Assembly (NCBI RefSeq): GCF_014652355.1
Contig: NZ_BMYQ01000008.1
Coordinates: forward strand, 1 to 64,000
Length of the DNA stretch: 64,000 nucleotides
From: Gemmobacter lanyuensis
GTDB lineage: Bacteria > Pseudomonadota > Alphaproteobacteria > Rhodobacterales > Rhodobacteraceae
Direction: 5' to 3'
A model generated the notes under the pieces. It searched no databases. It was not told the origin of the DNA and saw only the letters and a program-made list of their open reading frames with translations. Shown in pieces: positions 6,590-16,664 of this stretch (position 1 is its first letter; each line of letters begins with the position of its first letter). A program made the translations under genes and the position numbers.

Positions 6590-8026
6590 TCAGGTGCCGC
6601 AGAAGGTGCGGAACGATCCGGCAAAGGCGGCGGGGGCCGGCAGGGCATAGGCCTCAAGCCCCGGGCGTTCGGTGAAGGGATCGGCCAGCACCTGTAAAAG
6701 CTGCTGCACCGGGGCAAGGTCGCCCCCCTCGGCCGCGGCCAAGGCCTCTTCGACCTTGAAATTCCGCGGGATGTAGATGGGGTTTGCCGCGCGCAGCCGG
6801 GCCGGCGCATCGGGCGCAAGACGCGCACGCCAGCGCGGCAGCCAGCCCTCCAACGCGGCCGGATCGGCCAGCAGCGGGCGCAGATGGCCCGGATCGGACA
6901 CCGCTTCCGCCAGACGGCGGAAGCCCAGCGTCCAGTCCGCCCCTTGCAACAGCGACAGGAAATCGGCGATCAGCGCGGCGTCACCGGGGTCTTCGCCCGC
7001 CAGCGCCAGCTTTCCGCGCATGACCTGCAACCAGGCCGCCTGATACTGCCCCGCGATCCCATCCAGCCTTCCATTCGCTAGATCGATGGCCCGTTCTTCA
7101 TCGGGGTCAAACAGCGCAACCAGCGTTTCGGCCAACCGCGCAAGGTTCCAACCCAGGATCAGCGGCTGATTGGCATAGGCATAGCGCCCCTGCCGGTCGA
7201 TCGAGGAAAAGACCGTGCCAGGGGCATAGCTTTCCATGAAGGCGCAGGGGCCGTAATCGATCGTTTCGCCCGAGATGGTCATATTGTCGGTGTTCATCAC
7301 GCCATGAATAAAGCCCAGCCCCATCCATTGCGCGATCAGCCGGGCCTGCACCGCGATCACGGCATCAAAGAAGGCCAGATAGGGGTTTTCCGCCCCCGCC
7401 GCCTGCGGATGATGGCGGGCGATGGCGTAATCGGCCAGACGGCGCACCTGATCGGCCTGCCCCCGGGCATGGAAGAATTCGAAGGTGCCGATCCGGATAT
7501 GACTGGCCGCGACGCGGGTCAGCACGGCGCCAGGCAAAACGCGGTCGCGCTGCACATGGGCGCCCGTCCTCACTGTTGCCAGCGCGCGCGAGGTGGGCAC
7601 GCCCAGCGCCTGCATCGCCTCACCCATGATATATTCGCGCAGCACCGGGCCAATGGCCGCCAGCCCATCCCCTCCGCGCGAAAACGGCGTGCGCCCCGAC
7701 CCTTTCAGCGCGATGTCGCGGCGTTGGCCGTGAATATCCACCACCTCGCCCAGCAAGAGCGCGCGACCATCGCCCAGCTGCGGGGAAAAGCCGCCGAACT
7801 GATGGCCCGCATAGGCCTGCGCCACGGGATCAGCCCCTTCGGGCAGGCGGTTGCCGGAAAAGACATCGGCGGCGATGGGCTGCAAGGCCACGGGGTCGAG
7901 GCGCAACTCGGCGGCAAGCGCGGTGTTCAGCAGCAGAAGCTGCGGCGCAGGGGCCGCCGCGGGGCGCTGGCGCAGCCAGGTTCCGGGAAGATCCCGCACA
8001 TAGCTGTTGTCGAATTGCCAATCCAT
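6590..8026 (-). CDS. selO: Protein adenylyltransferase SelO (YdiU/UPF0061)
   Basis: A 478-residue pseudokinase-fold enzyme that AMPylates proteins on Ser/Thr/Tyr and protects against oxidative stress in characterised members. Family motifs: YAGHQFGGFSPQLGDGRALLLGE near residue 70 (read in two parts, GHQFGGF and LGDGRA), KGSGRTPFSRGGDG with the ATP-binding Lys region, and the catalytic-loop segment GVMNTDNMTISGETIDYGPC with metal-binding Asn and Asp. A Cys is third from the end (FCGT-type tail), matching the redox Cys or selenocysteine position of SelO proteins. Start 8026 gives the conserved MDWQFDNSY opening. It lies in the same direction as ribE and ribB. Confidence 0.94.
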   Translation of the reverse strand: MDWQFDNSYVRDLPGTWLRQRPAAAPAPQLLLLNTALAAELRLDPVALQPIAADVFSGNRLPEGADPVAQAYAGHQFGGFSPQLGDGRALLLGEVVDIHGQRRDIALKGSGRTPFSRGGDGLAAIGPVLREYIMGEAMQALGVPTSRALATVRTGAHVQRDRVLPGAVLTRVAASHIRIGTFEFFHARGQADQVRRLADYAIARHHPQAAGAENPYLAFFDAVIAVQARLIAQWMGLGFIHGVMNTDNMTISGETIDYGPCAFMESYAPGTVFSSIDRQGRYAYANQPLILGWNLARLAETLVALFDPDEERAIDLANGRLDGIAGQYQAAWLQVMRGKLALAGEDPGDAALIADFLSLLQGADWTLGFRRLAEAVSDPGHLRPLLADPAALEGWLPRWRARLAPDAPARLRAANPIYIPRNFKVEEALAAAEGGDLAPVQQLLQVLADPFTERPGLEAYALPAPAAFAGSFRTFCGT

Positions 8027-8085
8027 CCGCCGCCCTTTCCTGTTCGCCCCTCGGATATGGCCCCCGGATCCGGGCAGGGCAAGCG

Positions 8086-8637
8086 TCAGGCGGGAAAGAA
8101 GCGGTCGGCGGGCAGGTAATAGCCCAGACGCCCCGCGACGCACCATTCCGCCTCGAACGGGGCCTCGCCCACCAGCACCACGCCTTCGGGCCGGTGCGGC
8201 CCACGCGCGGCCAGCAGCGCCGCCCGCGCCTCGGCAAAGCTGCCATAGGGGCGCGGCGCGGGGTGGACGGCGTCAAAGCGCGCGGCCTCGGGCAGGGTTT
8301 GCGGCGTCAGCGGCGTCACCGTCAGCGCGATCTGCCCGCACCCCGTGATCCGGGCCAGTCGCGCCGCACGGTCGGTGGGCAAACTCGCATCCCGCGGCCC
8401 CACCCGCAGCGCATTCGACGAAAAGAGAAAGGCCACCACATCATGCCCCGAGGCGGCACGGACACTGGCATAGGTCTTGTAATCCAGACCCAGCTCCTGC
8501 GCGCGGCGCACCCGGCCGCGCAGCACTTCGATCGGCAGATGGGGCAGCAGGGCAGACCGGGCGGCCTGCCAGCAATGCCGCCGCCATGACAGGCCGGCAG
8601 TTTCCGGCCCGCCGTTATGCCCGATGCCCGGTGTCAC
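8086..8637 (-). CDS. Conserved hypothetical protein coupled to ribE
   Basis: A 183-residue protein that I do not recognise. It opens with MTPGIGHNGGP, a short N-terminal motif seen on many small alphaproteobacterial proteins, continues with a helical segment (EVLRGRVRRAQELGLDYKTY) and ends with two segments rich in beta-strand and Pro/Ala. There is no signal peptide or membrane segment. Its GTG start overlaps the ribE stop in GTGA, so it is translationally coupled to riboflavin synthase, yet it has no flavin-enzyme signature. A role connected with riboflavin is only a context guess. Confidence 0.75.
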   Translation of the reverse strand: MTPGIGHNGGPETAGLSWRRHCWQAARSALLPHLPIEVLRGRVRRAQELGLDYKTYASVRAASGHDVVAFLFSSNALRVGPRDASLPTDRAARLARITGCGQIALTVTPLTPQTLPEAARFDAVHPAPRPYGSFAEARAALLAARGPHRPEGVVLVGEAPFEAEWCVAGRLGYYLPADRFFPA

Positions 8638-9230
8638 CCAAAGTCCCGCAGGCGGGCGACATAGCGGGCCATGGTATCCACCTCCAGGTTGATCTTCTGG
8701 CCCACCGCCACCTCGTTCCAGGTGGTCACGCTTTGGGTGTGGGGGATGAAGTTAATGCCGAAATCGCAGCCGTCGACCTCATTCACCGTCAGCGAAGTGC
8801 CATTCAGCGCGACCGAACCCTTGGGCGCGATGAAGCGGGCCAGCGCCTCGGGCGCGCGGAAGGTCACGCGCAGGCTGTCGCCCTCGGGGCGAATCGCCAC
8901 GACCTCGGCCACGCCATCGACATGGCCCGACACGATATGGCCGCCCAGTTCATCGCCCACCTTCAGCGCGCGCTCGAGGTTCAGCCGCTTGCCCACCGTC
9001 CAAGCACCGATATTCGTCTTGCTCACACTCTCGGCGCTGATCTGCACATCGAACCAGTTCCGCGGGCTGCGCCCCAGCGCAATCACGGTCAGGCAGCAGC
9101 CCTCGCAGGCAATCGAGGCGCCAAGATCGATGCCATCAACATCATAGGCGGTGCCGATCCGCACGCGCAGATCCCCCTGCTGTTCCAGTTCCAGCACTTC
9201 GCCAACATCGGTCACGATCCCGGTGAACAT
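8634..9230 (-). CDS. ribE: Riboflavin synthase (alpha chain)
   Basis: A 198-residue protein with the internal duplication typical of riboflavin synthase, which dismutates two 6,7-dimethyl-8-ribityllumazine molecules. The first barrel begins MFTGIVTDVGEVLEL with GASIACEGCCLTV; the second has GGHIVSGHVDGVAEV and GSVALNGTSLTVNEVDG. Both halves carry the conserved Gly/Ser/Thr substrate loops. It is the first gene of a leftward series (unknown gene, selO, ribB, ribH, nusB) and is divergent from kpsS with a 176-base promoter region between them. Confidence 0.97.
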   Translation of the reverse strand: MFTGIVTDVGEVLELEQQGDLRVRIGTAYDVDGIDLGASIACEGCCLTVIALGRSPRNWFDVQISAESVSKTNIGAWTVGKRLNLERALKVGDELGGHIVSGHVDGVAEVVAIRPEGDSLRVTFRAPEALARFIAPKGSVALNGTSLTVNEVDGCDFGINFIPHTQSVTTWNEVAVGQKINLEVDTMARYVARLRDFG

Positions 9231-9406
9231 CGTCTCTCTCCCGCAACGGTTTGCCCAGACCTAAGCGCCGCGCCACGGGAATGGCAAGACCGGGCCACAG
9301 ATCTGCCGCCATCCATCCCCATCATTCCGCACGGCATGGGGCGACCGCCCCATTTTTCCGCTTCCCGGCGCCCCTTGGCATGGTATCGGAGAGACAGGAC
9401 CATGTG

Positions 9407-10723
9407 ATGACTGAAACGGGTATGAGTGTGCAGCACGGAACGACCGGAGAGGCGAAACGGTTCCTCTTCCTGCAAGGGCCGCATGGTCCCTGGTTTCACC
9501 GTCTGGCGCAGATGCTGCGGGCGGCCGGGGCAGAGGTCTGGCGCGTAGGCTTCAACAGTGGCGACCGGGCCTTCTGGCCCCACCGCGACACTTACATCCC
9601 CTTTCAGGACAGGCCCGAGGACTGGCCGCAGGTCTTTACCGATCTGATCGACCGGCTGGGCATCACCGAGATCGTGCTTTACGGCGATACCCGCCCGATC
9701 CATGCCCGCGCGATTGAAATTGCCCGCGCGCGCGGTCTTGTGATCCATGTCTTTGAAGAGGGCTATCTGCGGCCCCACTGGATCACCTATGAACGTGGCG
9801 GATCGAACGGGAATTCGCGGCTGATGCAGCTTTCGTTGCCGGAAATGAAGGCGGCACTGGCGCAGCTGGACATGGATCTGCCCGATGCCCCCGCCCGCTG
9901 GGGCGACATGCGCCAGCACATGTTCTACGGCGCGCTGTATCATGGTTTTGTCTTGGCCGGGTTCCGCGCCTATCCCCGCTTTCGCCCGCACCGCGCGCTG
10001 ACCGTGCGGCAAGAATTCTGGCTCTACGCCCGCCGCTTTGCCGCCCTGCCCTTTCACGCACTGGAACGCAGGCTGGCCACCTTCCGCATCCGTCATGGCG
10101 GGTTTCCCTATCACCTCGTGCTTCTGCAGCTGGAACATGACTCCAGCTTTCAGATGCATTCGCCCTTTTCCACGATGACCGAGTTTCTGGAGCTGGTGAT
10201 CACCGAATTCGCCAAAGGCGCCGCTCCCCATCACCATCTGGTCTTCAAGGCCCATCCGCTGGAGGACGGGCGTGTGCCGGTGGCCCGCACGATCCGCCGC
10301 CTTGCACGGGAACACGGGGTTTTTGACCGGGTGCATTTCGTGCGCGGGGGCAAACTTGCGCGGCTTCTGAACGATGCCCGCAGCGCCGTCACCGTCAATT
10401 CCACCGCCGGGCAACAGGTGCTCTGGCGCGGACTGCCGCTGAAAACCTTCGGGGCGGCGGTCTATGCCAAGCCCGAATTCGTCTCGACCCAGCCCCTGCA
10501 TGCGTTCTTTCGTCAGCCTACCCGCCCCGACAGCCGCGCCTATCGCGACTATCGCCACTACCTGCTGGAAACCAGCCAGGTGCCCGGGGGATTCTATTCC
10601 TCGCGGGGGCGGCGGGCGCTCCTACGACAGGTGGTAGACATGATGCTGGCCCCCGAAGATCCCTATGATGCATTGACATCCGGAAACGCGGCACCACGGC
10701 AACAGTTGCGACTCGTTCAATGA
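9407..10723 (+). CDS. kpsS: Capsule polysaccharide beta-Kdo transferase KpsS
   Basis: A 438-residue single-module KpsS homologue. KpsS adds the first beta-Kdo residue to lyso-phosphatidylglycerol, starting the Kdo linker of ABC-transporter-dependent capsules. Visible features are RFLFLQGPHGPWFHRLA at the N-terminus, VLYGDTRPIHARAIEIA and VFEEGYLRPHWIT, then a C-terminal half with VFKAHPLEDGR, where the conserved His-Pro pair lies, and TVNSTAGQQVLWRGLPL. ATG 9407 is preceded by AGGA at a spacing of 7; longer frames are unlikely. The KpsD-like lipoprotein and kpsC follow downstream. Confidence 0.92.
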   Translation: MTETGMSVQHGTTGEAKRFLFLQGPHGPWFHRLAQMLRAAGAEVWRVGFNSGDRAFWPHRDTYIPFQDRPEDWPQVFTDLIDRLGITEIVLYGDTRPIHARAIEIARARGLVIHVFEEGYLRPHWITYERGGSNGNSRLMQLSLPEMKAALAQLDMDLPDAPARWGDMRQHMFYGALYHGFVLAGFRAYPRFRPHRALTVRQEFWLYARRFAALPFHALERRLATFRIRHGGFPYHLVLLQLEHDSSFQMHSPFSTMTEFLELVITEFAKGAAPHHHLVFKAHPLEDGRVPVARTIRRLAREHGVFDRVHFVRGGKLARLLNDARSAVTVNSTAGQQVLWRGLPLKTFGAAVYAKPEFVSTQPLHAFFRQPTRPDSRAYRDYRHYLLETSQVPGGFYSSRGRRALLRQVVDMMLAPEDPYDALTSGNAAPRQQLRLVQ

Positions 10724-10832
10724 TCCGCGTATGTCTGACTCGCAATTTCGCCCGTCTTTCTGTAGGTTTGTCCGCAAAACTTGAAGCGGACCGCCGCCAA
10801 GGCGGGACCCGACGCAACAAGGAGCCCGAGCA

Positions 10833-11987
10833 GTGAATTTCACCACCTCCCGCGCAGCCAAGGCGGCGGTCATGGCCGTTCTGGTGTCCTCGGTGGCCGC
10901 CTGCGGGCTGCCCCGCTCTGGCCCGAACAAGAGCGAAATCTACGCGGGCTCGGTCCTCAAGGGCGGCGATGCCTTTGTCGTCAGCGTGAACAGCCGCGTG
11001 ACGCGGGCGACCTCGGTCATGCCCGCCTTCGGCTTCAGCTCGCGTTTCTCGGGGGCTGGCGTGGTCGGCTCCGACACCATCTCGCCCGGCGATGTGCTGG
11101 GCCTGACCATCTTCGAAAACGTCAAGGATGATCCGCTGCTGGGCAATACCGGGCAGCGCGTCTCGGCGCTGGATGAGGTGCAGGTGGATGGCCAAGGCTA
11201 CATCTTCGTACCCTATGCCGGCAAGATCAAGGCGGCCGGGCAGACCCCGGACAGCCTGCGCCAGATCATCACCCAAAAGCTCGACAGCCAGACCCCGGAC
11301 CCTCAGGTCACGGTCGCGCGGCTGGCAGGCGATGGTCAGACCGTGACCGTCTCGGGTGCGGTCAGCGGTCAGGGCGTTTTCCCGATCGAACGGCCCACCC
11401 GTACCCTCTCGTCGATGATCGCAAAAGCGGGCGGCGTGGCGATCGAACCGGCGGTGGCGGTGGTGCGCGTCACCCGCGGCGGTGAAACCGGCAAGGTCTG
11501 GCTGCAGGATCTCTATGAAAACCCCGGGCTCGACATAGCCCTGCGTGGCGGTGACAAGATCGTGGTCGAACGTGACCAGCGTGCCTTCGTGGCGCTTGGC
11601 GCGACCGGGGCGCAAAGCCTTGTGCCGTTCGAGACGCAGACCCTTTCGGCCATTGAGGCGATTGCCCAGGTCGGGGGCCTGAACACTTCGCTCGCCGATC
11701 CCACGGGGGTCTTCGTGTTCCGCAATGAAACCGCCGCCGTGGCGAACACCGTGCTGGGCCGCAAGGACCTGAAGGGGGAACAGCGCATGGTCTATGTGCT
11801 GGACCTGACCCAACCGACCGGCATGTTCGAGGCGCGCGATTTCCTGATCCGCGATGGTGATACGCTCTATGTGACCGAGGCGCCGTTCACGCAATGGTCG
11901 AAGACCATCGCCGCAATCACCGGCACTGCCGGGGCGGCCGATACGCTGGCCAGCGTCGGCAGCTCGACCGCCAGCTCCGGGAACTGA
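10833..11987 (+). CDS. Capsule polysaccharide export outer-membrane lipoprotein (KpsD/Wza family)
   Basis: A 384-residue OPX protein. Residues 1-24 form a lipoprotein signal with lipobox VAAC. After an exposed linker comes the Poly_export domain (SPGDVLGLTIFENVKDDPLL through YIFVPYAGKIKAAGQTPDSLRQIITQKL), then SLBB-like beta-grasp domains (TVTVSGAVSGQGVFPIERPTRTLSSM, and a second copy starting near FVALGATGAQ). OPX proteins make the outer-membrane channel for capsule export. The GTG start has AAGGAG 8 bases upstream. It lies between kpsS and kpsC, which fits capsule export; the partner KpsM/KpsT/KpsE proteins are not in this window. Confidence 0.9.
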   Translation: MNFTTSRAAKAAVMAVLVSSVAACGLPRSGPNKSEIYAGSVLKGGDAFVVSVNSRVTRATSVMPAFGFSSRFSGAGVVGSDTISPGDVLGLTIFENVKDDPLLGNTGQRVSALDEVQVDGQGYIFVPYAGKIKAAGQTPDSLRQIITQKLDSQTPDPQVTVARLAGDGQTVTVSGAVSGQGVFPIERPTRTLSSMIAKAGGVAIEPAVAVVRVTRGGETGKVWLQDLYENPGLDIALRGGDKIVVERDQRAFVALGATGAQSLVPFETQTLSAIEAIAQVGGLNTSLADPTGVFVFRNETAAVANTVLGRKDLKGEQRMVYVLDLTQPTGMFEARDFLIRDGDTLYVTEAPFTQWSKTIAAITGTAGAADTLASVGSSTASSGN

Positions 11988-11988
11988 T

Positions 11989-14031
11989 TTGCCGCAAGGC
12001 GAGGCATCCGACACAGCCGCCGAAGCGCCCCTTCGGCGGCTGTGCTATTTCAACGCGGGCTTCCTGTGGCAGGGCCGGGTGCGGCGTGTCTTGCGGCTGG
12101 CGGGATATGAGCTGCGCGCGGCACGGGCCGGGGATGCCGATGCCGTGGTGGTCTGGGGACGGTCCCCCCATGCCCGGCGGGGCGAGGCTGTGGCCGCCGC
12201 GCGGCGCCTGCCCCTTCTGCGGGTTGAGGATGCCTTCCTGCGGTCTGTCCGCCCCGGCCGTTCGGGCGATGCGCCGCTGGGCCTGCTGATCGACACGCAG
12301 GGGGTGCATTTCGACAGCAGCGCGCCCTCTGATCTCGAACGCTGTCTCGCCGCGCATGACTTGGACGATTCGAACCTTTTGCGCCGCGCACGAGAGGGGA
12401 TTGATCGTATTCGCGCCCTTCATCTGTCGAAATACAACATTCACGACCCCAACCTACCCCCGCCCCCCGCAGGCTATGTGCTGGTGGTCGATCAGACGCG
12501 CGGCGATGCGTCGATCCGGCACAGTGGCGCGTCTGAAACCACCTTCGCCGAGATGCTTGCTGCCGCCCGGCAGGATCACCCGCAGGCGCGGATCGTGATC
12601 CGTAGCCATCCGGAAACCATGCTGGGCCATCGGGGGGGGCATTTCGGTCCCGCCGATGGCGATGCCCGCACGGTGATCTGCGCCGATCCTGTCTCGCCCC
12701 AGGCGCTGTTGGAGGGGGCGATTGCGGTCTATACCGTCTCCTCGCAGCTGGGCTTCGAGGCGATCCTTGCGGGCCATCGTCCGCAGGTCTTTGGCCAGCC
12801 ATGGTATGCGGGCTGGGGGCTGACGGCGGACCACCAGCCGATTGCGCGGCGCAAGCGGCGGCTGACAGCCGCGCAGCTTTTTGCTGCGGCGATGATCCTT
12901 CAACCCGTCTGGTATGACCCCTGCCGCGACCGGCTTTGCAGTTTCGAAGAGGCGCTGGACCAGCTTGAGGCCGAGGTGCGCGCGCATCGCGAGGATCGTC
13001 GCGGCTATGTTGCGACGGGCATGCGGCTGTGGAAACGACGCCATCTGCAGGCCTTCTTTGGTGGCGAACGCCCGCTGCTGTTCCGCGATCCGACCCCGCG
13101 GGCAAGCCAGGTGGCGCAGCAGCGCGGACGCCCGCTGCTGGTCTGGGGCGCGGCCCCTACCCCGGATGATGCACGGCGGGTTGAGGATGGGTTCCTTCGT
13201 TCGCGCGGGCTGGGCGCGGCGCTGGTGCCCCCTCTCAGCCTCGTTTCCGATGATCTCGGGCTTTACTATGACCCAAGCCGCGAGAGCCGGTTGGAGCGGC
13301 TGATCCTCTCACCCCTGCCCCCCGGTGGTGCGGATCGGGCGGAGCGGCTGCGCGCACAGCTGATCGCGGCGGGGGTCAGCAAGTATAACCTCGGTGGCGC
13401 GCTGCCTGATCTGCCCGCAGGGCATCGCATCCTTGTGCCGGGGCAGGTTGAGGATGATGCCTCGATCCGCCTTGGCGCCGGAGAGATTTGCACGAACCTC
13501 GCGCTTTTGCAGGCGGCGCGGGCGGCAAACCCTGATGCCGTCCTCATCTACAAACCCCACCCGGATGTTGAGGCCGGCCTGCGCCCCGGCGCCGTGCAGG
13601 CCGAAGGGCTGGCCGATGTGATCGCCCGGAACGCCGATCCGATCCGTCTGATCGAGGCCTGTGACGAGGTCTGGACCATGACCTCGCTTCTGGGGTTCGA
13701 GGCGCTGCTGCGGGACAAGCCGGTGACCTGCACCGGCGCCCCCTTTTACGCGGGTTGGGGGCTGACCCGCGATCTGGGCGCCCCGCCCGAGCGTCGCCGC
13801 CGCGCGCCCGATGGCCATGCCCTGCCCCGCCCCGGCCTTTTGCATTTGATCCATGCCGCGCTCATCGCCTATCCGCGCTATTACGACCCCGTCAGCCGCC
13901 GCCCCTGCCCGGTGGAGGTTGCGGTTGACCGTCTGGCCCAAGGGCAGATCCCAAACACCGGCCCGGCCTTGCGGATCTTGTCCAAGCTGCAGGGGATGCT
14001 TGCCAGTCAGGCGCATCTCTGGCGTCAGTAG
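11989..14031 (+). CDS. kpsC: Capsule polysaccharide Kdo transferase KpsC (two modules)
   Basis: A 680-residue protein with two related glycosyltransferase modules. Paired signatures show the duplication: RVEDAFLRS and RVEDGFLRS; LSKYNIHDPN and VSKYNLGGAL; RSHPETM and YKPHPDVEAGLRPG; TVSSQLGFEAILAG and TMTSLLGFEALLRD; PWYAGWGLTADH and PFYAGWGLTRD. KpsC alternates beta-2,4 and beta-2,7 Kdo linkages to extend the primer made by KpsS. The reading frame begins at TTG 11989, one base after the preceding stop, so translation is probably coupled. Its 3' end overlaps the convergent MarR gene by 7 bases. Confidence 0.93.
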   Translation: MPQGEASDTAAEAPLRRLCYFNAGFLWQGRVRRVLRLAGYELRAARAGDADAVVVWGRSPHARRGEAVAAARRLPLLRVEDAFLRSVRPGRSGDAPLGLLIDTQGVHFDSSAPSDLERCLAAHDLDDSNLLRRAREGIDRIRALHLSKYNIHDPNLPPPPAGYVLVVDQTRGDASIRHSGASETTFAEMLAAARQDHPQARIVIRSHPETMLGHRGGHFGPADGDARTVICADPVSPQALLEGAIAVYTVSSQLGFEAILAGHRPQVFGQPWYAGWGLTADHQPIARRKRRLTAAQLFAAAMILQPVWYDPCRDRLCSFEEALDQLEAEVRAHREDRRGYVATGMRLWKRRHLQAFFGGERPLLFRDPTPRASQVAQQRGRPLLVWGAAPTPDDARRVEDGFLRSRGLGAALVPPLSLVSDDLGLYYDPSRESRLERLILSPLPPGGADRAERLRAQLIAAGVSKYNLGGALPDLPAGHRILVPGQVEDDASIRLGAGEICTNLALLQAARAANPDAVLIYKPHPDVEAGLRPGAVQAEGLADVIARNADPIRLIEACDEVWTMTSLLGFEALLRDKPVTCTGAPFYAGWGLTRDLGAPPERRRRAPDGHALPRPGLLHLIHAALIAYPRYYDPVSRRPCPVEVAVDRLAQGQIPNTGPALRILSKLQGMLASQAHLWRQ

Positions 14032-14522
14032 ATATAGCGGATCTGTTCGGTCCAGTAGCGTTCCATCCGCTTCAGCGCCTGATTGACATCCTCCATCCCG
14101 GCAGAGGTGATAAGACCGCGCTTTTCCAGCCCGCCCGCGTGGCGCGAGAACAGCTCATGCAGCTGGCCCCGAACCCGGCGCCCCTTTTCCGTCAGCCGCA
14201 CCCGCACCGACCTGCGGTCAATCTCGGACCGCTGATGGTGCATATAGCCCAGTTCGACCAGCTTCTTCAGATTGTAGCTGACATTGCTGCCCTGATAGTA
14301 ACCGCGGGACTTCAGTTCCCCCGCCGTTACTTCATTCTCGCCGATGTTGAACAGCAAAAGCGCCTGAACGGGGTTGATCTCCAGCAGACCCAGCCGTTCG
14401 AATTCGTCTTTGACCACATCCAGCAGCAGACGGTGCAGCCGCTCGATCAGCGCAAGGTTTTCCAGATAGCCGAACATGAACGCCCTATGCGCGCCGTCAA
14501 GCACCTGTTGATGAACCGTCAT
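14025..14522 (-). CDS. MarR-family winged-helix regulator (LdtR/PetP type)
   Basis: A 165-residue regulator. Residues about 20-60 form the dimer helices (FGYLENLALIERLHRLLLDV), 65-115 the winged helix (NPVQALLLFNIGENEVTAGE, then SRGYYQGSNVSYNLKKLVE as the recognition helix, then RRSVRVRLTEKG as the wing), and the rest a C-terminal helix. This subgroup, with the GYYxGSNVSYNLKKL segment, matches LdtR of Rhizobiales, which governs L,D-transpeptidase and envelope stress genes, and PetP of Rhodobacter. ATG 14522 is preceded by GGTGGAG. An inverted repeat 82-100 bases upstream is a candidate autoregulatory operator. Confidence 0.88.
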   Translation of the reverse strand: MTVHQQVLDGAHRAFMFGYLENLALIERLHRLLLDVVKDEFERLGLLEINPVQALLLFNIGENEVTAGELKSRGYYQGSNVSYNLKKLVELGYMHHQRSEIDRRSVRVRLTEKGRRVRGQLHELFSRHAGGLEKRGLITSAGMEDVNQALKRMERYWTEQIRYIY

Positions 14523-14603
14523 ACCGCAATCTCCACCGTTCAGTTCTAGGGGCAGATTCGGCACAAAAAGGAAACATCCCGTAAATTGCTGCGGCAAAAC
14601 CGT

Positions 14604-14621
14604 GCAATTTTAGGTAATTGC
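14604..14621. promoter_or_regulatory. Inverted repeat upstream of the MarR gene
   Basis: GCAATT (14604-14609) and AATTGC (14616-14621) are perfect inverted arms separated by six bases, in an AT-rich patch of otherwise GC-rich DNA between sdhE and the regulator. The size and symmetry suit a MarR dimer site. Confidence 0.4.
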
Positions 14622-14647
14622 CGCGCCCGACCGGCGCGGCCACCTGA

Positions 14648-16212
<1,565 letters not shown>

Positions 16213-16221
16213 GGGGTGTCC

Positions 16222-16644
16222 ATGTCGGGCGATCTGCCAGACTATTACTTCCGCATCCGCGAAAACGGGGCTGTCGTGTTCAAGGTCGATACCGAGAACC
16301 GGCAGCGCCGCATCGACATGGATGAAATCGCCACGGTCAATGTGAAGAACGGCAATATCAAGCCGCATGGCGATTACAGCCTGACCCCGGAAGACCTGCA
16401 GACGATCCGCGACTGGATGGCCCGGCGCATCGCGCTGCTGGCGCGACGCGACATCGACGATATTCACCGCGCGGTGGATTACCTGAACACCACCACCCAT
16501 TGGGTGCAATCCAAGGCCACCCCCGACCAGCTGGAAGAGGTGACGGATGCCCTGCTGCTGGCCATGCATGACTTGCGGTCGGTGCTGGTGCGCAAGAAGG
16601 CCGAACGCCTGCTGAGCGCAAGCGACGACGACGGGGACGCCTGA
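16222..16644 (+). CDS. Conserved hypothetical protein downstream of aspC
   Basis: A 140-residue soluble protein with no family that I can name. It starts MSGDLPDYYFRIRENGAVVF with a short beta part (VDTENRQRRIDMDEIATVNV), then becomes helical and charged with MARRIALLARRDIDDIHRAV and DLRSVLVRKKAERLLS, ending in an Asp-rich tail. Start 16222 has AAGGGG 5 bases upstream; a GTG at 16216 overlaps that site. Nine bases after aspC, it is probably cotranscribed with it. It converges on the MATE gene. Confidence 0.75.
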   Translation: MSGDLPDYYFRIRENGAVVFKVDTENRQRRIDMDEIATVNVKNGNIKPHGDYSLTPEDLQTIRDWMARRIALLARRDIDDIHRAVDYLNTTTHWVQSKATPDQLEEVTDALLLAMHDLRSVLVRKKAERLLSASDDDGDA

Positions 16645-16664
16645 TCCCCTTCACACGCCCGCCT

